64,000 nt of DNA from Liolophura sinensis (GCF_032854445.1 NC_088304.1:32668810-32732809), one strand, 5' to 3'. Counted from the stretch's first letter, positions 24,480-37,010 are shown. Notes: generated by a model from the letters alone, not told the origin. Program-made: numbers and translations.

Positions 24480-26640
24480 ATGTGCAAGTCCCTAACGTTC
24501 CCTAAAATCAAATGAGATTTATGCAAACAATTGGCTGACAGTAGAACCGGTCAATATACGATAAACAAATTAATCAAGATGTCAAGTATTCACTTGATGT
24601 AGACGTTTACCATGCAATGATAGAAACACAGACAAATTATCGAACAGTTATTCAACGGCTGAATGATATCGTGTCACCTCACTGGGATAGAAGGGTAATG
24701 TTACATATAATATACAATAGTAAACGCTTTCTACCATAAACAGAAATGATTCCTTGTAAGACAGAGAACTAATACGCAGATTCTAATTTGATGTAATATT
24801 CATTCATGAGTTTGGTGGGGATAGAAGTGACGAAATAAAAACAATGCCTATAAACCTGAAATAATGAATGGCATATATGAGGTTATTGAACTGTGTTGCA
24901 ATATGGAACAGTGATTTTCCGGTAGAATGCCTGACTGAGTGGGTTAATGAGTTATACTTAATATTGACAATGTTATGTATGACTATTTAACGTTTTCATG
25001 TACTGTTAGTCTGCGGACCTTTGTGTTATATGTTATAAGCATAACAGGCCCTGTTATATATGTACAGTGCGGACCGGATGGAAACCACCGTGTTCAATGC
25101 TTTGTTTATTTCACTGGCTGTTCATTGGCTGTTAATTCTGTGTTTAAAAATAGTTGAATCCACCTGGAACGTATATAAGCCGTGTTTTCTGTGCAGAGTG
25201 GAGGTATTTTTGCTGCATCCACTAGGAGCCAGGAGAGTGTGCGACGCTCTCGTATCGAGTCCATTATATTTATATGAGCTGGTGATGCCAGTTTCGTTTG
25301 GGAGGACAGATTTTTTATGCCGGCACCGTTTGTGTACCACAGTTGTACTGATGTCTGGTTTATGTGAATTTCTGCGGAAGTCACGTTTATTGGTGTTCGG
25401 ATCTTTATTATGATTATACAGTGTTGACTGTGTAATTTGTTTAACACGCTGACCTCACCTGACCGACAAGGTCGTCAAGAACTCTAAACTGAAGTTCAGT
25501 TTTGCAAAGGACGTTCGTTCTGCCACAAGGTGACTCTGAACGGCTCGTTTGTGAGTTTCTGCGGGAGCTGTGACTGTTCTAAAGTGGATTATACCTCCAT
25601 GCCTGGATTTACCCTGTGTTGTGCTCTGCGGGTGTGACGTCATTCAAAGGCTTGACTATTCCAGTTCTGTGTAACCTGTGTACTGTGTTCGCGTTCGCTA
25701 ACCTAGCGAAGTACCTGAGTGGGACAATTTGTGACTTGTGTGAATTGTGTGTTTATCCCATGGTCTTTACGTTGGATCTCCTGGAATACGTTCCTTGGGA
25801 TGCAAAGGTGAACTGGAAACTTTTAAAGACCGGTAATACTGATGTGTATGTTTTTTTTATGTTGTTGTTGTTGAACTGTCTGTAAAACTGTACGTCTCAT
25901 TTTATGTATAAAGCATTGTTTACATTGTAATATTGAGTCACTGAGTCTGTTTTCTGTTGCTGTTTCAATACCGTAACAACAAGTTTATGGAATTTCTTGA
26001 AGGTGTTGTTCACGCCTGGTCGGGTCATTGAGCACACGCCAAGTAATGTAAACAGGCTATCGCGACATATAATGCATGTCAGCATTGTATCCCGCAAGAT
26101 GTAAACAAAAATCAGCTGATCGCAACACTGTTCTGTTCGCGCGTTCACTACGCGATCAAAGTTCTATGACGTCACATCTTGGCACTCGCTTGCTACTAAC
26201 GCGCTCGAGTGAACCACGCTATTGAATTCAAAACAGAGCAGAATCATGAAAATCTGTTCATCAAAGAAATAAATCAGTACCTGATGCCTCAAAGTAGTGG
26301 AATTATACAGTTATCTCACAAGTTCTGAGCAGATAATCAACTTGTTAATGAATTATAACACCAACTGGTGGTTTCCAACTTATGGAACAGGATACGCGTC
26401 TGTCACCCAATGATAGCTGAAACAGGTCCGTATCGCGAAAGACTTCTTCAAACGCCCAAATTTCCCTTGAAGTGAAGAGAAATGTCCGCTGATCTCCGAT
26501 CGTCACAAAGCCTCCAACAAATCACAAATTCCCTCTAAGAAAATCCGATTCCTCAGGCTCAATCACTTCCAGATTTACCTCGAAGATAAATCCCATGTAA
26601 CAGGTCTACTAGCCACAGCAAAATGTCATTTCGTTAGAGG
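24480..26640. other. Intergenic, no gene supported
   Basis: Apart from the LTR-like stretch at 25.0-26.0 kb, no coding signal is recognisable. The 113- and 117-codon frames at 25.06-25.45 kb overlap on opposite strands and have no recognisable domains. Confidence 0.4.
25024..25978 (+). other. Possible LTR-like sequence
   Basis: This segment contains an inverted CCAAT word (cattggctg) followed by a TATA box (gtatataagc near 25170). Low-coding, T-rich sequence continues downstream. It can be framed by tgtta at 25024 and taaca ending at 25978, an LTR-like 5-bp inverted end. I see no flanking target duplication and no adjacent plus-strand gag or pol, so it would be a solo LTR at best. The promoter-like elements are visible; the boundaries are a guess. 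Confidence 0.25.
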
Positions 26641-26916
26641 GATGAATACTTGGGCAAAGATGCTACATACTCTCACACAAATTATTTCACCCGGTGTAAA
26701 TTATTCTGTTTTTATTCCACAATGTTCACGATATATATGTAATATACTTTTGCTCAGCTCTAAAGATTTAAATTACGAAGATAATAAACTTGTTTTTCAA
26801 TGTGTGCATAAATTTATTAATGATACAGAAAGATTTTATGACCATGGTAATGGTAATAACGATGTTAACATTGTAAATAATAATTAATTTATTTCAACTA
26901 TATCTGAAATATGTAT

Positions 26917-26918
<2 letters not shown>

Positions 26919-26986
<68 letters not shown>
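26919..26986. repeat. (AT)n microsatellite
   Basis: About 33 AT dinucleotides. The minus-strand frame crossing it (poly-Ile/Tyr) is an artefact of the repeat. Confidence 0.98.
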
Positions 26987-26993
<7 letters not shown>

Positions 26994-27192
26994 CTTCGTT
27001 AGTTATTATGTTGTTAATTGTTGCTTTGAAGAGATCTCCGTAGTAGCCATTAGGCTGTGATAAATCCTCGTTAAATAAACAAGGAACTAAATTAAAATTA
27101 AAGATTACAGACTCCAGATGTACAGTCACACACTTCGCCCCGGACAGCCCTGCAGACACTTTTGTCGTGCAATCCGTACCTTTTCTTCCTGG

Positions 27193-27457
27193 GGGCCTCC
27201 GTGGCTCAGTTGGTTAGCGCGCTAGCGCAGCGTAATGACCCAGGAGTCTCTCACCAATGCGGTCGCTGTGAGTTCAAGTCCAGCTCATGCTGGCTTTCTC
27301 TCCGGCCGTATGTGGGAAGGTCTTTCAGCTACCTGCGGATGGTCGTGGGTTTCCCCAGGGTTCTGCCCAGTTTCCACCCACCATAATGCTGGCCGCCGTC
27401 GTATAAGTGAAATATTCTTGAGTACGGCGTAAAACACCAATCAGAAAAAAAAAAATC
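27193..27457 (+). repeat. SINE family 1, full length with target duplication
   Basis: A tRNA-like head (ggcctccgtggctcagttgg, with a pol III A-box-like word and a B-box-like gagttcaagtcc) is followed by a body with ccaccataatgctggccgcc and a tail ending aaaacaccaatcag plus poly-A. The flanks carry a 9-bp target duplication, TTCTTCCTG, at 27183-27191 and 27458-27466. The perfect duplication suggests a recent insertion. The head makes it a tRNA-derived SINE, not a tRNA gene. Confidence 0.92.
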
Positions 27458-28044
27458 TTCTTCCTGCTATAACAAGTCGCTTGCAGCGCCAAATGTGACA
27501 GCCGACAACAGGTTCTCATGTCATAGCACATATGAAAGTATGGAGACAAGACATCCTAAAGTTTCCGGAACCAGTCCTGTATTGTGACAGATATACAATA
27601 AGAGTACATGTAAGGTTCCTCACACATATATGTGTAACCAGCTCACTCCGAGTCTCCCGCTCGACTTCTTTATGTCACTGCACATTGGAGTCTCTTGCCA
27701 TCGTTGGATCGAGCTAGATCGAGCTATCACACCCCTGACGCCAGGTGGTGATCATAATATCGAAATATCAGTCCGTATACTTACGCTACACATTGCTATA
27801 ACATATATGATCACAATTCAGAGAAATTTTTATGTCCTGTGATTGGTCAATCCGCTTCTGACAAACTACCATATTCGCTGAGTATATATTTTGGATATTG
27901 GATAATTTTTCTGCATACATACATAGTCGAGACGGCACGTGCCAGCCGGGAAAAAACATTCGTGAAAACACAGTGAGCATTGGCTGAAGTACCAATACTA
28001 ATTCAAGAAAAAATGTCCGTAATGTTCTTCCTTGTGATAAATTC

Positions 28045-29110
28045 GAAGAATTACATTCGTAATTCCCGAAAAGCGGAATTGGCAATAGGGCCCTGATTCC
28101 AGCTGTCACAATGCTATAATCTATTTCTTTTAGAAAGTCACCTATGTAATATCAGTCATACTAGCTACCAACATTACGTCCAGTCAGTGACACGTAACAA
28201 CACAAGCTCTGCACATAGATAAGTTCATATGCTTGCTGGGAAAATGAAGTTAGAACACTTTTTCTAATTCATAATCTCAAAGCCCATAAACTCAGTTTCG
28301 ACCACAAGAACCAATTGCCTCGGGTGACGTCATAATTATTAAAAAAAAAAAAAAACAATGGTATTCTGGGTATTGGACCGAGTTCAAGATGTTTTGAAGG
28401 AGGGTGACACCAGTTACCTGAACTGCTGTCGACTCTACTGTAAACCCTGTTTCTGACACTGCCATGTTTGAAACCGTTCGTACGTTTTAATATAATAAAT
28501 GAACCTCAATAAACGAATTTTACATCATCTCTTGTAGTATATGAGCTCACGGCAGTATAATTTTAGAGGTGGATATTAGGAAATTAAAGCAATCTAGTTA
28601 TTCCCAGAGACAGTAGTGTAGGCTGTGTCATTGCATGGAGTTTGTTCTAACCGCTTGCTGGTACAGCCATTGTAAAACACATTACTCTCCACGCCTTGTC
28701 CAGCATGCTACTTGTTTTTGAATAGTTATGACGTCACCCGAGGCAATGAGTTCTTCGTGTCGAAACCAAGCTTATGAAGTTTAACATTATGAATAGGACA
28801 AAGTATTTTAACTGCAATTTCTTTGTAATAAAATGGACATTCAACGTATCAATGTGTAGAGCTTGTGCTGTTACTTGCCACTGGCTAAGAAGAAAAGAAA
28901 CGGACTGTAGTACGAATACTATAAGTTATACCAGCCTGCTGCGTGAGTATACGGCCTGATATTTCGTCTCGAAGATAAATATTGATCATCTCGACGAAAT
29001 ATTAGGCCGTATACCTACCCAACACGCTGGTATAACTTATAGTATCCTGATAACTGGAATCAGGTACCTATTACCACTTGCCCTTTTCTGAAATTACGAA
29101 CGTAATGCAG
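28045..29110. repeat. Large imperfect inverted repeat
   Basis: Left arm 28045-28340 and right arm 28721-29110 are reverse complements with scattered mismatches. Shared words include cctcgggtgacgtcataa (inner end), cacaagctctgcacat with its partner, and attacattcgtaattcc (outer end). The spacer is about 380 bp. It begins with poly-A and shows no open frame. The right arm is longer because it holds an extra palindrome (28916-29045). It could be a foldback transposon or a MITE with long terminal repeats. It begins about 220 bp downstream of the P450 stop codon. Confidence 0.75.
28916..29045. repeat. 130-bp palindrome
   Basis: The arms 28916-28974 and 28987-29045 are near-perfect inverted copies. 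The outer 20 bp (atactataagttataccagc) is exactly repeated in reverse, and the loop is about 12 bp centred on aatattgatc. It lies within the right arm of the larger inverted repeat. Confidence 0.9.
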
Positions 29111-29328
29111 TGTATATTAGTTCGGACTGTTAGGTGTTTTACTGATGAATGTTCCAAATTCTCCGTCTAATTTGTTCGTCATCAAGTTCTTCCACTGAGA
29201 AGAATGTGAAATCAGAAAATACGTGCAGAACTAGATTCCCAACCGGTTTATCTCCATATCTTACGTCCACAAATTCTTATCAGACGAATGAATGGGCCTT
29301 GACTTATTATACTTTTGCTCTGACTTCT

Positions 29329-32300
29329 TCACATCTGGGCGTCATCAGCCAGTAGATAATACCGAGGTGGATGAAGTGTTATGCCAGTCGTATACCCACG
29401 TGGGTCATGTGACGGCAGAGGGTGTTCTGCGCAGGGTCGGAAGTTGAATTGTTGGAGAAGCGTTGTAATGAAGAGGAAGACACGTGACCTTCCAAAGTAT
29501 TCCCCTGGACAGGCTCGTCTTCCGGTACCAAACACCAGCCAACTGCAAAAAACATCACATCATGGAGTTGTGAAACAAACGGCAATTATTTATATTATTT
29601 ATATTTATAAACAGCAATTTATTTATTTTGTCGGGGTAAATCAAGAATATTTACACGGCAACGGCCAATTTATAGGTAGAGGAAACCACACAGAGCCTGG
29701 AGGAAACCACACAGAGCCTGGAAGAGATCAGACATACCTCTGCGGAAACCACCGCTGTCTACATACATGCACCTGGCATACCTCGTAACTTATAGGGTAC
29801 ACGAAAAGGTACTATAAAACGAGGAGTATGGTTTTAAGGGAAGTGAGGATAGGTATGCCAAAAAAATAGGGAAAAATAGTTTTTAAGACATATTTTATAT
29901 TTCTTAATAGCCTCATTAGGAAATGACGTCATCAAAGAACATATTGGGAACGCAGTAACAACTTAGCGTCCCTAAATCGAGTTCTCACCATAACAAAGTT
30001 GTTTTGAAAGCTATTACCGTTGACGTCACCACAACAGTCTACTTAATTTCCGGGTTGATCGCTGGGGACTTACGAAAACTGAAGTTTAAAACCATTTTAC
30101 GCCCAAGGGAGCTACGCTACAGCGGAATCATCAAGTCAGGGAGTCTAATATTACTGTGTGCTTTGTCGGGTCATAACAAAGACTTTAAAAATGGTGCCTG
30201 TTGCTGTCTCGCTTGGCACTCAGCACTGACAGGTCAGAACAAGGAAACAGGATTGGTTGGCACGGTGTCGGTATGATGTGACTGGTTGAGGTGTCACGTC
30301 TGGCACCCGTTCTGCGAAGCATTCGCAAACTGCGCCTGATGTAGTTTTCATGACAACATACAGTTAAGAGATACGTCACCATGGTAAACGTACGTGAGGC
30401 AGCGTTGCGACAGCTTTGTAGGAAGGGCCGCTGATGTCATCGGCATGATACTTCAGTGGCGGCGGTATTTTGGCGTCGTGGACTCGCCGTGCCACAAGAA
30501 GACACAACATATGTACACATACCGTAATGACTTCTTATATATGTCATATGAGTCATATGACTGAAAATATGGTTAAGTACGACGTTAAACCTCAAGCATT
30601 CACTCATTCATTAAAGGAAGCTAGGAAACAGAGACACAAAGAAACATTGTCAAAAGACAGTCAAACATGTTATACACCTGTAGCTTGACTTGAATCTGTG
30701 TTCTGTTTCGATGCATGTGTGCTGATGCGCATTCGGATCTGTTATTTCGCTTATCCTCTTACTACTACACGTGACTAAAGAACTCACTTGCGTCTGTTCT
30801 TGTGTTCCGGTGGAACTACGTTACCCTCCTCATCTAGGAATCTTTCCGGTAGAAACTCCCAGGGTTCTTCCCATATCCGGTCATCGTGGTGGACCGCCCA
30901 TAGATTCGTCAACACCTATGGGAGAGGGGAAGTGAAAAATGTGGGACCTAAGGTGTCGTGATCAGAATTATATTATTTTAATTCCTAAACTTTTTCGCGT
31001 ATGATAGAGCATCTTTCAGTGCAATCTGATTTTAGAACTATAACTACATTGGACGGATTGTCAAGTTTCAGGGCTTCACAAAAAGTATAATATAATTAGT
31101 CAACACAGTATAATGCCTCCGGAGTATGCTTGAATAAAAACCATGCAAACATGCCAAAAAGGCTGAAGAATGTGTATGCACAAAATAGTAGTTAATGTAT
31201 ACATATTTATATTGTAGAAGTAGCTCATTTTTTTCTCTCTAGTAATGTGTATAACACAGAAAAGGTAATTGAAATCATTGTTTATACCACAGGTCATCAC
31301 TGTTTATACCACAGGTCATCACTGTTTATACCACAGGTTATCACTGTTTGTACCACAGGCTATCTTTGTTACTACCACATGTAAACTTTTCTGAATGTAT
31401 TTAAGGAAAATTAACGCATGTCCACCAAAAATATTAATGTATATATAAGGAGAAATATTACGTCTCTGTGTATTTTATTATATAAATTTTGCCGATTTTA
31501 AATATTCGAAATATTTAGCATTTGCAGTCTAAACATTCTGGCGTGTAAGCTGTGTATTCTATATCATTCTTATCAAAGGGACATACCACCGACGGCGAAA
31601 AAAATGTGCTGTTATTTTACATGTCCTCCAGATAACTGAGACTTTCAGATGTCTGCTGACAATCGAATGTTTTATCCGGGTTTTCCCTTTGACCGTCAAC
31701 TCACTCAAGTCACTGTATTTAAAAAGACTAATTTTTTAGTCAGTTACCCACCCCCACCCTCCATTGTTGTTTAGAGGACGGCAGATAATCAGCAAACTTG
31801 AAATGTCAGACACGGTATTCGTGTTGTAATTATGCGGTCCACCAAATAACTTAACTTCTGCCGTACAGATCACTGGGAATTACCAATACTTATAGAACAT
31901 TATCGATAAAAAGGGAGATCGCGTTGGTTTCACTAGACTTTCGTAATAATTCGTTTAAATGTGCGAACCACTAGCAAATGTTGCATTGTTGAAATCTTTG
32001 CTCTGCCTCGTGTGCATGTCATCTCGTCGGGCGGATGTATAAAAATTCTATTTATTTATGGAATGGCATACCGTGGTTTTGGCGGGAATGACATAGCCGC
32101 GGAACGTGACGTCATCCACGGTGCTGTGCGGGGCTCCCATTGGCACGTGAGAGATGTATCTCAGCAACTCCATGACGACAGCCTCGGTGTACGGCATCTT
32201 CACTCGGTCGGCCACACACGGCGCTCTGCATCGACCAATCACAGAGGAGATCTCGCTCTGTATTTTTGACATCACTACCGGTTTGTGAAGGATAACGAGG

Positions 32301-35300
32301 AAAAAAGCTAAAATCGTGCCCCGAGTCGTTCCAATTCCTGCTCCAAGAGATTAACATTTTGTTTAGAATAAAATAAACACTTACTCCTATACCGATAAAT
32401 ACATTTGTGACTGGGATTTTATCTTTTCTTCAACAATATACAAGACTAAAGCACGGAGAAGAAACTCAGTGTGATAACTAGTAAATAGCTAGTCAGTTTT
32501 CATCTGCTAGGGTTTTATTCTAGCTGTTCATGCAAATCCTATTTACACGCCTGTTATTTTAGGGCGTTTCGGTTTTGGGAGAAATTCAGCCTACCTGCAC
32601 CAACACAGTCACGCAATGCTCCTTTTATCTTGTCATCTGTGATCCATGGGTATTCAGATTGTAGTCGAAAAAGATCAGCCACTAGCCCACGCGAGGTCGC
32701 GGGGTCAAACGCCTCCTAAAAGGAATGTACATGTTGTGTGAATATACACTGTGTCAAGAAAGTTGACGAAAGTTTCTCTCGGAAAGTCAATTTGTCGAAA
32801 GCTTTCTTGTAAATCATCTTGTCATCTTGTCACGTCGTAACTTAGAACAGTTCTTGTGAGAAAAAAGTTTAAAAAATTGAACCTTGTGAAATTAATATTC
32901 TGCATTGTTCTTTAATTAATTTATCTGATTGGCGTTTAGGCAAGAACATTTAACTTTACCACTGGCAGCCAGCATAATGGTGGAGGGGAAGCTGGGTGGA
33001 GCTTGGGGGAAACCAGCATTATGATGGGAGGAAACCGAACAGAGCCTTGGGGAAACCAGCAGTTTGTTAGGAAACCGGGCAGAGCAAACATGACAGCTTT
33101 AAAATTTAATTTGTACGGGGATGAGGCTGATATTACAATTTATACCTAGATTAACTCCGAATACACCTTCGAACAACTGAGCCTGGACATTAAACGTTTG
33201 ACCACTTCATTAACATATACACGTACATGCGCGCCATGTACATGCCCATGTATATATAACCTTTTGCATGTATAAGAATTATGCATAGGCCTATATATGC
33301 CATATTTTTGCATATGCATCGTGATTTTGTGAGTATGATCAATCTTTACACGTATGTATATAATACTTATAAAACAATCCTGGCTGTATGAGCACCATAC
33401 GCATTTAAGCACTGCTTTGTTATATGTTTGTATGAGAAATATTTTTGTTTAGGCATCTTGTTCAGTTACGCTCTTTGTGTGTCTAACCATACAGGTTAAT
33501 ATAAAACTTTTTTCTGTTTTTTTTTTAACATTTATGTTTCCATGTTTACAAACTTCATATCGGTATGCCTAACCTAATCAGATGAGACTTACTTTGGCTA
33601 AAGTCACAAAATAATAAACGAGTGTATCGTAGCTTCGCCGATGTCCCTTGAAAAGTTTGCCGTATCCCAGCGGAATGTGCCTGAGAAAGGGGAACGCCGA
33701 CATGATTGTGGCGATGTGACCAGTTAACATTTGGACATTGTACAGCTCAAACTCCAAGGTGGCCAGCAACGCAGGATCGTCATATTCAAAACTTTTGCCA
33801 CTCATCTGAAGAATAAAAAACAATAGAGCCAAAACATTTTAAATTGCCATTTGAAATAAAGAGATGGATATACAATAAACTTATGAATAAATTCGAACTC
33901 GATTGACAATCAATAATTCTTTTCTCTGTGGCCCAAAACGTCAGCGATATACCACTGATGGTTTTCACCCGATCTTTCCGGTTTTTCTCCAGCTAGCCTG
34001 GTAATTATCCTGTAACAGTTACCAGATCTTTCCGATTTTCCTCCAGTCAGCCTGGTCGTTATCATATAACAATTTAACAGATCTTTCCGGTTTTCCTCCC
34101 ACCAGCTTGGCCGTTATCGTATGACACTTTACCAGATCTTTCCGGTTTTCCTCCAGCCAGAATGGTTCTTATCTTGTAACAGTTCACCAGATCTTTCCGG
34201 TTTTTCTTCAGCCAGCCTGGTCGTTATCGTGTAGCACTTTACCAGATCTTCCCGGTTTCCTCCAACTAGCCTGATTTTTTATCGTGTAACACTTTACCAG
34301 ATCTTTCCGGTTTTCCTCCAATCAGCCTGCTCGTTATCGTATAACACTTAACCAGATCATTCCGGTTTTTCTCCAGCCAGCCTGGTCGTTATCCTATAAC
34401 ACTTTACCAGATCTTTCTGGTTTCCCCCAGCCAGCCTGGTCGTTATCGTATAACACTTAACCAGATCATTCTGGTTTTTCTCCAGCCAGCCTGGTCATTA
34501 TCCTATAACACTTTACCAGATCTTTCCGGTTTCCTCCAGCCAGCCTGGTCGTTATCGTGTAACAATTCACCAGATCTTTCCGGTTTTTCTACAGTCCGCC
34601 TTATCGTGTAACAATTCACCAGATCTTTCCGGTTTTCCTTCAACCAGCCTGCTCGTTATCGTATAACACTTTACCAGATCTTTTCCATTTTCCTCCAACC
34701 AGCCTGGTCGTTATCGTACATGTATAACAATTTACCAGATCTTTCCGCTTTTCCTCTACCTAGTCTGGTCGTTATCGTAAAACACTTTACCAGATCTTTC
34801 CGCTTTTCCTCCAACCAGCCTCTTTGTTATCGAATAACACTTTACCAGATCTTTCCGGTTTTTCTCCAGCCAGCATCGTCATTATTATATAACGCTTTAC
34901 CAGATCTTCCCAGCTTTCCTCTAGCCATTCTGGTCGATTTTTGTAGCCAATATACACAAATAGAATAACTGGCCACGATATAGTAACAACAGTGTCCAGG
35001 CCATAACCTGTCATTCCAGTAGAATTTATTAAAAAATTGACTTTTAAAAGCAGAACCGTGCATTTCACTGTGATGAGTATTTTCTTTATTGGAGTATTAC
35101 GCCGTTGTGAGGAATATTTTACTCATACGACGGCTATGACGGAAATTGAGTATAGTGGACAGTGGTACCAAGACTTTATAACGCCAAGTACCTGAGAAAC
35201 AGCCTGACTTAAAGCCGCATCTGACACAGACAGATTAAGTGGATTCGCACAAACCGTCTCATTGTTCAAAGAGCATTTGTTCTGCTTTTGTCCACAGCCT

Positions 35301-36176
35301 CTTCGTTAATTACAATACAACTCAAAGATTACAGCCATAGGAAAAAGCCATGAGAAAAAGCCATTAAAAAACCATTAACCATTAAAACACCAATCAAATC
35401 AAGTCAAATCCAATGGCCTACTGTGCCCTTTACCATACTTGGTTGAATATTTTTCTCTGTTATCTTTTGTTTCATCTGATATTTATACATCTGATACACC
35501 ATCATATTTATCCTTAAACAAGAATAATTGCTCTTCTCTATTTATTAACTTTACTTTCGCAGTCTACTGTCACATTCTCAAATTTTGCTTACTTACGATT
35601 GGATATGCTTCACTGACTTACCACAGTAAGTATAATGTTGGCCAAGGCGGGTATCACCAATGCGCCGATGTCTATTGGCTGTCCTCTACGCTCTCTGATC
35701 TTCTTCACGACGATTTGAATTTCATCCCTAATTATATTCTCCAGTACCATACCTTCCTCCCCGTACATCTTCAGCGTCTTCATGTAAATCTTCCTCTGTT
35801 GCATCATTTCTTTACAGAATCCCGTGAACAAAAGTGATGGCCCCCGATCGGAATACTTGGCGTAAAAACTTCTAGGACGTCCTGCAAAGACGTCTCTGGT
35901 GGTGGTGCTGAAGAAGGCTTCTCTGATGGCGTCTGCGCTGTTCAGCACTACCACCGGATTTCCGGCCATGTTCACAGCGATAACGTCGCCGTATTGTTCC
36001 GATAGTTTGAGGAAATCCTTGTGGGAGTCCGTTGCTGAAATCTGGAAGATGCTGCCGAAGAGAGGCCAGCCCTTTGGCCCAGGTGGGAGATTGTGGCTCT
36101 TGGATCTACCAATCAAGGCCCAGTAGAGAGTGATCAACACCAAAAGCAGACAGAGCAGGGCACTCAGTGCGTCCAT
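29329..36176 (-). CDS. Cytochrome P450, CYP2-clan-like, six exons
   Basis: A heme-thiolate monooxygenase, probably anchored in the endoplasmic reticulum; its substrate cannot be inferred. Exons (minus): 36176-35622, 33805-33593, 32715-32595, 32337-32072, 30915-30788 and 29542-29329. All introns are GT-AG, the phases agree, and the product is 498 residues, a normal P450 length. Visible motifs: N-terminal membrane anchor (5-23); PPGP hinge (31-34); I helix AGIGTT (296-301); ExxR as E353-L-L-R356; PERF (408-411); and heme loop FGTGRRACPG with ligand Cys439. The I-helix position usually holding Asp or Glu is Gly299. The start is the ATG before MDALSALLCL. The frame is intact throughout, so it is likely functional. 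The CYP2 clan is my assignment from the PPGPKGWPLFGS and FGTGRRACPGE wording. Naming needs phylogeny. Confidence 0.93.
29600..30620. other. P450 intron 5 repeats
   Basis: The intron between the fifth and sixth exons holds a twofold 21-bp repeat (ggaaaccacacagagcctgg) at about 29680-29720, probably part of a degenerate reversed SINE family 1 piece. It also holds a plus-strand SINE family 2 tail (gtcatatgactgaaaatatg then acgacgttaaacctcaag) at about 30500-30610. Nothing else was seen. Confidence 0.6.
31274..31377. repeat. 23-bp minisatellite, about 5 copies
   Basis: The unit catcactgtttataccacag recurs with few changes inside the P450 intron between exons 4 and 5. Confidence 0.9.
32920..33090 (-). 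repeat. SINE family 1 fragment in P450 intron
   Basis: Reversed SINE body words (ggcagccagcataatggtgg) occur, followed by a duplicated 'aaccagcattatgatggg' segment. Degenerate. Confidence 0.65.
33966..34925. repeat. 55-bp minisatellite in P450 intron 1
   Basis: About 17 tandem copies with a 55-bp spacing (atctt at 34026, 34081, 34136 and 34191). Each unit holds ccagatctttccggttttcc, then ccagccagcctggtcgttat, and a caacactttac-type end. It lies in the first P450 intron, between exon 1 (ends 35622) and exon 2 (starts 33805). Open frames in this block are repeat artefacts. Confidence 0.95.
35075..35150 (-). repeat. SINE family 1 tail fragment
   Basis: The stretch ttggagtattacgccgttgt and the following gaatattttactcatacgac match the reversed SINE tail. 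Degenerate. Confidence 0.5.
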
Positions 36177-36394
36177 GGTGTCCGGAGACTGTAAAAAAAC
36201 AAACCGATGGTGACTACCTATAAGCCAGTTGACGAGTCAACCTGACCTAGTCTGTTAGACAAACTAAAATGCCAAAATCCACTGAAGTGGAACGCGCCAC
36301 AAAACCACAACGCTAAACTGACTGTACTTGGAAGCATTCGTTACACATCTATGGACATCATCAGATATAGTCTATGCGTGGAAAATGACATTCA

Positions 36395-36500
36395 TATACC
36401 GGTTGTCAACCAAAATAGACGTTCAGGGTCAATAATGGCAAAGCCCATCTCCAAAACGACGTTTAACACAAACCAGCAAAGAACTAAGAAAGTAAGGCAA
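36395..36500 (-). mobile_element. Penelope-like 3' end fragment (copy C)
   Basis: The stretch around gtcaataatggcaaagccca, then ccaaaacgacgtttaacaca and the following bases, matches the 3' regions of copy A (20-80) and copy B (13120-13230, reversed). It lies about 220 bp upstream of the P450 start codon, in the same orientation as copy A. Only the 3' region is present. Confidence 0.6.
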
Positions 36501-36849
36501 GTATCAAGTACTGAAGTTTCTATCTTCCCTTGTCTAGACCATTTTTTTGCAAGTTTTTCAAGTGCTGTTCTCTATACTTCGGGCCCCTCGCAAGCAGGCT
36601 TCGTGATCTAATTTACACTATTGCAACCGATGGGCTAATATTTGTGGGAAATTAGTGTTATTGTAAGGTAAATGTGATGACAGCATTGTGAGTATTTCTT
36701 GACTTTTGATATCTAATGAATTGCAGTTAACATCATTGCATTTTTTTACTAATTCTCTTAAACCCATGGTGTTGGCGGGGGGGGGGGGCATGCATTTTGC
36801 TACTATTTAATCATTTACATGGATAGTTAGAATATGACTTGACATATAC

Positions 36850-37010
36850 AGATTACATGGGGTGGTACAGAAAGCGCACATGTAGTGGTACAGAAAGCGC
36901 ACATATAGTGGTACAGAAAGCGCACGTTGTGGCACAGAAAGCGCACATGGAGTGGTACAGGAAGCGTACATGTGCACATGTAGTGGTACAGAAAGTGCAC
37001 ATGTAGATGC
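36850..37010. repeat. 26-bp minisatellite, about 6 copies
   Basis: The unit tagtggtacagaaagcgcac, followed by atgtag-type words, recurs with some truncated copies. Confidence 0.9.

Noticed and set aside
25060-25447. Overlapping 113- and 117-codon frames
   Set aside because: They lie on opposite strands in LTR-like sequence and have no domain features.
26884-27159. 91-codon minus-strand frame
   Set aside because: It is built from the AT microsatellite.
27193-27270. tRNA gene
   Set aside because: It is the tRNA-like head of a SINE, with the body, tail and target duplication present. The same holds for 42304 and 63025.
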